Positions 55,374-64,000 of a stretch of 64,000 nucleotides of DNA are shown here, piece by piece; positions within the stretch are counted from its first letter, which is position 1, and each line of letters opens with the position of its first letter. Made by a program: the position numbers and the translations under genes. The notes under the pieces were generated by a model. It did no database searches and had not been told where the DNA came from. It saw only the letters and a program-made list of their open reading frames with translations. Source of the DNA: Chlamydoabsidia padenii (lineage: Eukaryota > Mucoromycota > Mucoromycetes > Mucorales > Cunninghamellaceae); assembly GCA_025330725.1 (NCBI GenBank), contig JAIWND010000022.1, positions 186,001 to 250,000 of the forward strand, read 5' to 3'.

Positions 55374-55839
55374 CTCTAGTTGGTAGAAATAGATTTTTGA
55401 TTTGCATTTGATATGATAAAAATAAAAATGTGGGTATACCCCTTTATAAACATGAATATGTTTACATTGATGGAATCAATAAGGATGGTCTTATTAATTA
55501 CTTATTACCAACATGCCATATACATTGATACTTTTTTTTTTTTTTCTGACAGGCTGCATTAAAGTCCAGCCCTGGTTTTCACACCCCGCCAATGTTTTCA
55601 ACTGGTTGTCAGAATTGGAAACATCAACACCCAACCGATTCCAATTGACCAAAAAGCTACTTTATAATGTACTTTCAGTATTCTATACAATTGTATCAGT
55701 CAAGCCAAAATTACAGTCCTCATTAGTAAAACCACAAAAAAAAAAAAATCAAAAGTCAATTACGAGCCTTTCCCTTCCACCAGAATTCATGTAGTTTGAA
55801 ACCCAGCCAGACTTGAAAATGAGTGAAAAAAAAAAAAAA
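55374..55839. other. Intergenic, nothing firm
   Basis: 3' flank of FHIP. A 93-codon frame at 55513-55794 is unsupported. An element-like ttcacaccccgcc occurs at 55578. Confidence 0.4.
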
Positions 55840-56095
55840 GATGCCCTCCCCCAACAAGCACACCGACCCTCTCTCAAATCACAACAAAAGCCAGGTTAAA
55901 ACGATCTTAGGCTATATTATTCCATGCAAGTTACTTGGTACAATGGTCATTATGTAAAGGTTGTTGGAAATAGGCTAAGGAATGCTCATGGCCACTTTTG
56001 TCACGAGCATCACTTGTCCATTGAGGCAGCAGGGCTCTGTCAATTTTCAAAACACCAAGGTTCGTTAGTCAAATTTGATTTGTCAATCCCGCCAA
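55840..56095. repeat. Single copy of the ~237-bp repeat family
   Basis: Matches the array at 33460-34180: leader ccccaacaagcaca, then aaaagccaggttaaaacgat, ttacttggtacaatggtcat, gtcacgagcatcacttgtcc and gaggcagcagggctctgtc. It ends at ttgtcaatcccgccaatt (56079-56096), again a promoter-type element. Confidence 0.75.
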
Positions 56096-56238
56096 TTCTT
56101 AGCTGACATTAAATATTCCTAGACACCAAATCCAACCCATCATATAAGATAATGACATTTTTCTTTTATTGTGTGTATGTGTGTGGTGGACAGAATGTAT
56201 ATAGAGGGGAATCAAATAATAAAAGCAATAGATATAAA

Positions 56239-59200
56239 CTATGGAAGGGGGGAAGAGGGGTTACTATTACTATGTTGATGAATGGCCTGTCGTTGCATTT
56301 TTAGGGCGAATTTCGGAGGCAGGCGTTTCTTGATAGGCGTCTTTGACATTTTGTTATTGTTGTTGCTATTGTTATTGTCAAGTGTCGGGGCAATGGATGG
56401 CAAAGAAGAAGAAGAAGGAGAAGTGAAGCCATCGTCTTGTTGGTAGCCGATATCCAAATTGATGGTGATGAGGTTTTTGCTGAGGTAGCCATAATCATGC
56501 TTAATCAAAGACACGACAGGATCCAAACGGACAAAATAAAGAGGTCGATCCAGAAACCGTTGCTTTTCTTGATCCCGTAGTGTCAATCCGACCGCCACGG
56601 TGGTTTTTTCGGAGCAGGCGGCGGCACATACCATGCTGGCCAATGGAGACCAGAGTCGTTCTTTTTCATTAATTGTCACTTGCCTTCGACAGAGAGAAGG
56701 ATACCGTTGCCATAAATGATCAGTTGTCAGATTCAGTAAGAGGCCCACCTGGAGATCCAATACATAGAGAGAGCTTTGCTTTCCATCTTCTTCAATGAGT
56801 TGCACAGTATACAGAGGTAGATATCGAATGGCCTCGGAGAGTGTCCTGGATCGAGGTTGAATGCCCGTCTTGATCTTGGGTGGTTTTGGCGTGGTCGAGG
56901 TGGTGCTTTTGTGGAAGAAGAGATCGCCGTGTATATCGAGTGTAGTATTACTGTTATTAGTGTTATCTTCTTCCTTGACTTTTTTGCCGAGCCATCGTTC
57001 ACCAAAAAGACCGGGAATAGGTGTATGAGGTCCGTCTGGTTTAGGTGAGAGAGGTAGTACCGGTACTGGATCCTTTTTCCTTGATTTTTTGACAGTAGAT
57101 GGTTGTGGTGGCCTTTCGTCTGTTAGCATATGTATGTCCATAGGGTTGTCTGTACGCGATGAAAGTTCGATTTTGATATTCACCAATTCAGGAGTCGATG
57201 GTCGTTGATAAGTTGGTGAAGTCGAGGATGATGTAGGTGTGGAGGAAGAGTGCTCTAGATCTGCGGCCAGTACCAGTCGTCTTTTCTTCGTTTGTTTTTT
57301 AGGTGTTACTACAAGAGAATATTTAGTAATTTAGATCTTTTTGCTTTTGTTTTGCTGATAATTTCTTACTATTCGTTGACAGACCGGATTCTTTCTTGAC
57401 CTTTTCATTGGCAATCGCTTGTTTCAATAGCACATGAACATCAACAAGATCAAGTTCCTTCGCCATTTCCATTGGAGACATACCTTTTGAATTTCGAATA
57501 TGAGGATCAGCACCGAATTGTAGAAGAATTTCCACCACGTCAGGGTGCCCATTGTCGATAGCATCATGCAAAGCCGTATCCAGATCAACACCTTTTGCAT
57601 TCACATTGGCTCCGTTTTCCAATAATAGTCGCACCACATTACCACGATTTCGAAGAGCTGCTTCATGTAATGGAGTGTAGCCAGCATGATCAGTTACGTT
57701 AGGATCTGCACCGGCTTGTAAGAGCACCCTGACTACGTCCACGTCGCCTCGGATTGCCCATCGATGCAAATGTGTCCTGCCACTAGTGTCCTTCTTGTGT
57801 GGGTCCAGCTTGGTAGGATCCATTTTCTTGGTAGGTGGTGCCAGTACAGAGTTATCCAGGCTGTCGACCGAACGTTCCCGTGAGGGTGATCGAGTAGGTG
57901 GTGTTCGAGTAGGTGTTCGAGATCTGGACTGACGCTGTTGTGATCGCTTCTTTCTTCTTGTGCTGATTGTAGTTGTAGTCGCCAAAGGATTGAGTGCTTC
58001 ATTATCATCTTCCATGTCTTCATCATCGTCATTGGTGGTATGCTGATCCTGGTGTTCATATTCATCATCGTCCGTGTCCTTGTATCCCCGTTTTGCAGCC
58101 GCTGATCCCGAGACAGTGGTTATAATATCGCGCCGCCTGGCTGTTCGTGCTGGTCGTGATGGTTGTGTCTGTTTAGGCTGTTGTTGTTCCAAGGCTTCAA
58201 AAGATCGCATAATGGCTTGAATTTTTCGTTCTTCCCGAGAAAGTGGCGTATTTTTCGAAGATGGTGAGGATGTTGATGAAGATTTACCAGTAAGTTTTCT
58301 TTGTCGTAGTGTTGTAAAAGTGATTTCATCAATTGCGTCGCTGGTGGCCCGTTGTTTGCGTTCTTCGTCGATCTTTGCCGCCAAATCACGGCGAATAGAG
58401 GCACTAGTGGTAACTTGATAAGCTGTCTTGCCGGCATCGTTTACAGCATGGATATCCACACCTTGTTCAATTAAAAAGTCCACTACTTGATCGTGGCCAG
58501 ACCGGCAAGCATGATGGAGTACACTTGTGCCTTGATAACCAGCATGATTGATGTCCGCGCCATGTTGTACCAATAGTCGAACAATCGCCAAGTGACCATG
58601 TCGTGCTGCTTCGTGTATAGGTGTCCACTGTTTGTTGTCCTCAGAGTTCACGTTAGCACCTTGCTTCACCAGTGAAGCCACCTCGTCGTAAAGTCCGTCA
58701 GCGCACACACGATGTAAAGTTGTTCTGCCTGTCGAGTCCCGAGCCACCAAGCGATCCAGTTGTTTCATCTTGGTCTGGAGGATCCGTTCGCATGCCTGGT
58801 CTTCACATACATCAATAGGTTGTTGCTTGTCCGAGTTGAGAGCATAGACATCAGCCCCACTGTTCACCAAAAGTTGGACAATATCGGCGTATCCGCTGGT
58901 GCAAGCGTCATGTAGAGGAGTGTCGTCACCATATCCGCGGACATTGACATTAGCACCGCAGTCGATAAAGTAGCTGGCAATACTATATTGTCCTTTGAGA
59001 GCTGCTTCATGAAGTGGCACCCATCCAGCATGATCCTTAAAGTTCACATCAGCACCTTGTTTCACCAATTCCTTGACTTTGTCTAAATGGCCAGAGCTAG
59101 TGTAAGCAAACAGTTTGGTACGACCTGCCTTGTCGGTACGATTTGGATCCGTCAGTAAAGAAGGTCGAGATTTTGATGAAGATGAATGTCCACGTGGTGA

Positions 59201-59839
59201 TGTAGGTGTTGAGGGCGGTGGTGGAGTGGATGATTGTCGCTGATCCATCTCGTTACTACTTGTCGTGTTATATTTTGCGGATGTTGATTTGGATTTCCTT
59301 GGTGTTTTGTCATTGTCAAGAGTTGCTGCCGTCGCGGTGGATGATGACCGTCGCCGAGTAAAAGATGATTTATCAGAGTCGTCTTTTCTGGGGCGTCCTC
59401 GTTTTCGCTTTTCAGTAGTAAATGGCTGAGAAGGTGATGATGGTGGTTCCTGTTGAGATTTATGTGTTGCTGATTGTATGTTGCCATAATATCCATCATT
59501 GTTGTTTGATAATCGAGGTGACTTGCTACGTCCAAGTTTGATGCGCTGCTGGAATTGATGTAATGCGTCGTCATCATCATCATCATCATCATCATCGCCA
59601 TCGTCATCATCAAGTTTGTTCCTCTTAGTGGTGTCATTGTTGAAGCCATTTGATCGTTTCCTGTGGTCGTTTAGAGGATGTCTCGGAGATAGTTGTTGAA
59701 CATTGGGATCATTATTATGATTAGACATGACGTTGCCGCTGGTAGTGTTATGGTGGTTGCTATCAGTTGGATAATGCTTGGTAGTCATTGGATCTTCATC
59801 AGAATGTGTCGATTTGGGTATATGTTGGTGCAGTGGCAT
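56239..59839 (-). CDS. Ankyrin-repeat protein, Hos4-like
   Basis: Predicted 1179 residues in two coding exons, 59839-57370 and 57308-56239; the join restores ..STNITPKKQTKKRR. The frame is open to 59854 behind a cttag acceptor, so a 5'-UTR intron is likely and the first ATG is 59839. A basic, acidic-patched disordered N-terminus contains an AT-hook-like KRKRGRPRK. Three ankyrin clusters lie at about 235-350, 365-500 and 683-813 (for example KAGRTKLFAYTSSGHLDKV and GADVNFKDHAGWVPLHEAAL). The last 300 residues form a conserved-looking domain (LSEAIRYLPLYTVQLIEEDG). Ankyrin clusters in a nuclear-type protein resemble Hos4 of the Set3 histone deacetylase complex; the assignment is moderate. Confidence 0.75.
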
Positions 59840-60187
59840 AAACGGCTGAGTCAACTAAAGGGTAAACCCCCCCCCAACAAAAGTAAAAAAAAAAGAGCGT
59901 TTGTATCAGTATAATTGTTATGTTAAAGTTATCAAAGTCCAATAGCTGTATATAGAACGTCAAATTTACCTTGTGTTTTCTTTTTGCAGTGATTTTGGTG
60001 AGTAAAGTATGTAACAGTGAGATGGTGTACAAATGTAATGGAGGTTGTGGTGAAGGTGAGGGTGGTGAAGATGGATAAGTAATGACTTGAAGTTAAGCTG
60101 GATCACGAGACTAGAATCAAAAAGAACAAGTAAATAAGATGTTAGTAAATAAGCCAAAACATTGCAAGGGTAGCCAGTATGTGGGTC

Positions 60188-60225
<38 letters not shown>

Positions 60226-61660
60226 CTGTTTGACAAGATTGTGCATGTTGGCATTTTATAACATTGTAATACCTTTGTCCAAGAGAAGAGAGTACTTGAT
60301 ATATCAGGGTTGAGTGATAGATAATATATATATACAACGACACACTTCAAGTATATATGCAAGATGGTTGTTGGATAAAGTGAGTGTGTGTACTATCAAT
60401 GTTTTGTTGTTGTTATTAGCTATTGGTTTCCGGTTTTGAAAAAATTACAAGTTGTTGATTAGTACTTCGAAAATGGAATCGTTGGATTCATAAACTATTC
60501 GTCGTTACCCACCTTTTCGATTCTCGTATATAAAGAGATAGAGATAGAGAGAGATAAGTGACAATAATGAAGGAAGATATAATAAAGATGTGGTATGTAT
60601 AATGTAAAAAAAAAAAAAAATAGAGAGGAGTGAGAAAGAAAGGCAAAAAAAAAAAAAAAGAGCGGCGAAAGAAAAAGAAGAGAAAAAAGTGAGAAGGGAA
60701 AAAAGTCCACACGCAGCATAAAGAAATTCGAGCAAATCTTTTTTTTTTTTTTTTTTTTTTTTTTCAATATGATGTCATACAAGGGAAGTCAAAAAGATTT
60801 AGCTACGACCGTATAACACTAAGAATTAGCATTGATTCAATATCAAAGTCAACCTTTCTTTTTGATACATTCATTATTTCATTGCCTTGTCTAGATTGGA
60901 CACGTGAATGTTTCGGGTCAGTGAAAGGTACAGTCAGTAAGTTAAACATAATGATCAAAAGGATCAAGTTTTTATTATAATTATATATAACTATTACAAT
61001 ATCTACTATCTAGACTATATCTATATCTACAGTAGTAAGAAAGGATGCCGCCATCTTGATTTTGTTGGTCCAAAGATAGTAATCGCTAATCTTGTTGTGT
61101 AAGTCCGAGTAATACCAGTAACGCCCTATGTTGTTTATCTTCCTCCCTTGTCGTCGAGGTATGCCAAACTTGATACAAACCACCGGCATTTCCAGGGGTC
61201 ACATGTTCTGATTATTGAGTTTTGTCGATGAGTGCTGTTAGTGAGGGTATATTGTTGGTGGCTGTTGCTTCTTCAAATAAAACGAAAAGACAAGTTGGTT
61301 GTAGAACTTACCTTGTTAAAACTACTGTCGATAGAGCAATATAAAATAAGAATCAGACCTATCATTAAAAGTAATTAGATGGAGAGTTAGTATCGGTGTA
61401 CTTGTCTGTTCAGATTAACCCCCCCCCTTCTTTACTTACTGCCTACTAAACAAGAGGATCTACAGCCAATACCAAAGTCTACTAATTCATCTATTTGTGT
61501 ACTTGGATTCCATGGCTATCCAAATAGAGTCTTTATTCGATAACTGGAGGATTGGTTTAGAAAGAAGAAGAAGAAAAAAAAAAAAAAAAAAAAAGGCAAA
61601 TTTTTATTTTATTGGGTCAAATTCAAATCCCGCCTTTTTAAACTTTCAACATACAGCCTT
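59840..61660. other. Long intergenic region with homopolymer tracts
   Basis: 5' region of the ankyrin gene (UTR intron about 59855-59968). T runs at 60190-60225 and 60740-60764, A runs near 60606 and 60646. A ccggttttgaaaa element-like sequence at 60430. No gene seen between 60500 and 61600. An element attcaaatcccgcc lies at 61621-61634, directly beyond the MIOX stop. Confidence 0.45.
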
Positions 61661-62563
61661 CTACCATAAAATGGTCTCGGGGAAGAATTCATTGATCAGA
61701 TCCAAATAGTAAGGTTTGAGTTCTTCCACGTTAGGGGTTTCTTCTGCTTTAGAGTATAAATCATACTGATTGAATTGTTTCACCCATTTCAACATTTCAT
61801 GATCCTCTTCGTTCATGAACCAAGTATAAGCGCCGCCAGTATGCCAAGAATAGAACGAATGGAATCGAATAACATAAAGCGCTTCCTTGGGAAGGTAATC
61901 CTTGCAAACATGATAAAGGTATTCATCATGACCAAAAGACATGTGGAGATTGTTCAGACCACAATGTGGGGAATAGATACCATATTTTGAGTCACCATAC
62001 ACCTTAGTGTCGGGATTTGAATCAAAGAACTGGTGATAGACCACTTGTGGGGAAATTTGGCATCCGACCGGGAAAGTATCACCCACAACCTAAAATTAGG
62101 GATCAGAAAAAGGGAAAAAGGAAAAAAATGATACAAAAAGGTTTCTGTAACTTACTGTCCATTGGGGTTCACCGCAGACACCTAACCATTTACCAATGTC
62201 ATGAATCAGGGCGGTCAAGATCATCCAGCGGGGTTGACCGTCTTTACGAGCGGCCTCGGCTGATTGAAGTGAATGCATGATTTGGGACATTTCCGTATCA
62301 GGGTCAGATTCATCCACAAACTGATCCAATATTTCCAAAACCTGCCAAATACCCATGGGAGTGGTTCGATCAAGGCAATACTTTTCTTTTTGAGCCAAAA
62401 CATGATCCAATGTTTGATGAATATGGTTCTGACGATAAAATTCAGCAATCCTTGGCTGCTTAGTATCAGCCTTTGTATAATCACGGAACTCCGACGCTTG
62501 TTTCTTGGCCTTGGACCATGTTGTGGCTCCCATATCAGGGATCAGGTTCGTAAGGTTTCTCAT
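61661..62563 (-). CDS. MIOX: myo-Inositol oxygenase
   Basis: Predicted 278 residues, cytosolic. Converts myo-inositol and O2 to D-glucuronate with a di-iron centre. Exons 62563-62156 and 62089-61661, in phase. Iron ligands by family comparison: H97 (MHSLQSAE), H121-D122 (ALIHDIGKW), H190 (SFGHDEYLY), H213 (IRFHSFYSWH) and D246 (YDLYSK). VVGDTFPVGC is the substrate-pocket motif. The start at 62563 is chosen because the family N-terminus begins there; the frame is open further upstream but reads as hydrophobic low complexity. Length equals the animal enzyme. It would allow growth on inositol. Confidence 0.96.
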
Positions 62564-62930
62564 GGTTAAATAGTAAAGAATAAATAAAAAGTGAGCAAAA
62601 GATAAATAAGATAATGGAAAGAGAGAAAAGGAGAAAAGGAGAATAAAAGAGACCACCTTAAATATTAACTCAGTTACTGTTTCACGGATGCTGATATTGA
62701 GAATAGTGTGTCCCAGTGATAATTAGGTTGTGCTTTTTTCCTTTTTCATGACTCAAAACAAATTAGGGATGACTGGTTGGTTGGTTTTTTTGTTACAAGT
62801 CTCTCCATCCACCTTTTAGTGTAAGGATTGCATGAAATCGCGGGATTTCAATAATTCCAAACCCGACGCTCAACTAAAATGTCCTTGAATTTTTTATTTT
62901 CTTCTCTCTTTCTTTATCCTTTGCTCGAAG
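62564..62930. promoter_or_regulatory. Divergent spacer upstream of MIOX
   Basis: Holds two elements: gcgggatttcaat at 62840-62852 and ttccaaacccgacg at 62856-62869. They lie 65-90 bp before the small plus-strand ORF at 62931 and about 280 bp from the MIOX start. Confidence 0.45.
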
Positions 62931-63075
62931 ATGGGAAAAGTAAAACAGCCCAAAGGTAAGTAAATAGAGCTTTGGTGTAACCGAATAGGATGGAACTGAC
63001 CTCACTAATTCTTATTTGTTATTAGAGAACCTCTCCGACAACAATGATTATCATCTTGGCGGCGGCTTATCCTGA
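62931..63075 (+). CDS. Very short spliced ORF, 24 aa
   Basis: Exons 62931-62955 and 63026-63075 (MGKVKQPKENLSDNND..LS) have good splice sites. Like 36836-36960 it looks like a preserved promoter plus first exon with a decayed body. Similar short MG..K starts follow elements elsewhere in the window. Confidence 0.25.
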
Positions 63076-64000
63076 TTATTCACAATGTACTATTCCACTT
63101 TATTAATCTGAAGTATTCTACTCTATCCTATTGGTGGGTTGTTATATTTAAATAGTAACAAGATAAAATAGAAACAAAACAAAAGCTAGTATAATCAAGA
63201 ACATGTCCTGAATTCAGCTTTTTGTTATAGGTGAACGAAATCAGGACCAACAAGTGTGGGAACAATATCAACCTCATGGGCCCTCCGACTTGGCATACAC
63301 AACACCCAATAACCTTTTCAGATTCCACCTGGAAAAAAAAAACTTCAACCACTTGATGATTAATCTATGCATTTTCAACTCCAGTAGGCCTGTTACTATG
63401 ATCTGGGACATGTGTATATGTAATATCAAGACTCTATACATTGATCAGCTCTTAGGTGCGACTACCATGTTAAATGTGATTCTTTGGGAACAAATGAAAA
63501 ATGGGCCTGGACTCTATCTCTGTGTCTCGATCACCAAGTGTATAGTTGAAAGGTAAGCATTATATATATGTCATGATATGTCATTAACTCTTCTCTCTCT
63601 TACTATTGTAGACACGGATTTCAACATTTTCTTTAGTGGGTGGTCCAATAAAGCAATACAACTTAATGATCCATTACCCAACGGATACACCAATCTCACC
63701 ATATCAACAATACAACACAGATCGGGTCTATAAGACGGAAATGAATGGACGTTACGACAATCAACATCTTCCACCTTAATGATCAACAATGAAATAATTT
63801 ATGGTGAGGATGCACTTTACGGTTTGACTGATTTCCGGATACTCTGGACTAGGAATGAAATGACTGGCACTTTTAACGACAATATCTTTATGTGGTGTAA
63901 TTTGGAGCACCATGTTTATTAGGGTATGGTATTGATCATCAGGTATATTATTGAATCAATGTAATACACATACATTTACAACAGTCTAGTACGATACTCA
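63076..64000 (+). pseudogene. Decayed gene-like sequence
   Basis: An exon-like frame at about 63230-63555 reads VWEQYQPHGPSDLAYTTP, NHLMINLCIFNSSRPVT and GPGLYLCVSITKCIVE. The following exon candidate (from 63613) continues best in another frame (DFNIFFSGWSNKAIQL), so a frameshift is likely. No family recognised; the strand-rich look recalls the fragments at 29950 and 34975. The window ends without a clear stop region. Confidence 0.35.

Noticed and set aside
56239..57186. A separate 315-residue gene next to the ankyrin gene
   Set aside because: It has no ATG and is joined in phase to the ankyrin frame by an intron at 57309-57369.
1..64000. tRNA, rRNA and CRISPR arrays
   Set aside because: No sequence folds into a complete tRNA with matching A and B boxes. 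The B-box-like ttcaaatcc copies lack an A box at the right distance. No rRNA motif and no evenly spaced short repeats with unique spacers were seen.

Overview
The window reads as nuclear DNA of a filamentous fungus, most likely an early-diverging one of the Mucoromycota/Mucorales type. It is AT-rich and gene-dense. Introns are numerous and mostly 50-100 nt, with GT..AG ends and tactaa-like branch sites. There are very long T or A runs and many (CA)/(TA)/(CAA) tracts. Every recognisable protein is a eukaryotic housekeeping protein or a fungal family; nothing bacterial or viral was seen. The genus assignment is an inference.

Layout. 1-3.3 kb: a partial unrecognised spliced gene, a possible small secreted peptide and a Gag-like remnant. 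3.8-19.7 kb: a large inverted duplication. Two copies of a Zn2Cys6 transcription factor point outwards (left copy minus, right copy plus). Between them lie a multi-exon KH-domain RNA-binding gene (minus) and a long gene I read as the C-terminal half of EPG5 (plus), transcribed divergently. The left arm also carries a broken copy of the EPG5 3' end. 19.7-24 kb: the fork-protection subunit Csm3/TIPIN and a decayed F-box/LRR gene. 24-33 kb: a PX-domain protein, a small membrane protein, a response regulator, the autophagy E2-like enzyme Atg3 and a UCH37-type deubiquitinase. 33-39.7 kb: gene-poor, with tandem 237-bp repeats and several small decayed gene-like fragments. 39.7-49.6 kb: NADH-cytochrome b5 reductase, tRNA-splicing endonuclease Sen34, an isochorismatase-family protein, COA8, Nop58 and a lineage-expanded unknown protein. 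49.6-50.6 kb: nested tandem repeats. 51.8-62.6 kb: FHIP (dynein/Hook adaptor), a large ankyrin protein resembling Hos4, and myo-inositol oxygenase. 62.6-64 kb: another small-gene remnant region.

For most recognised genes I joined exons by hand so that every splice keeps the reading frame; exon coordinates are given in each entry. The genes do not form a pathway cluster. EPG5-like and Atg3 both belong to autophagy, and Mcr1-type reductase, COA8 and probably the 68-residue membrane protein are mitochondrial.

Three things stand out. First, the inverted duplication has a nearly identical centre and diverged ends, which suggests gene conversion. Second, an EPG5 homologue in a fungus is unexpected. 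Third, a short element of the form gcgggatttgaa, in either orientation, recurs more than 20 times, almost always just upstream of a gene start, and looks like an undescribed core promoter element of this organism.
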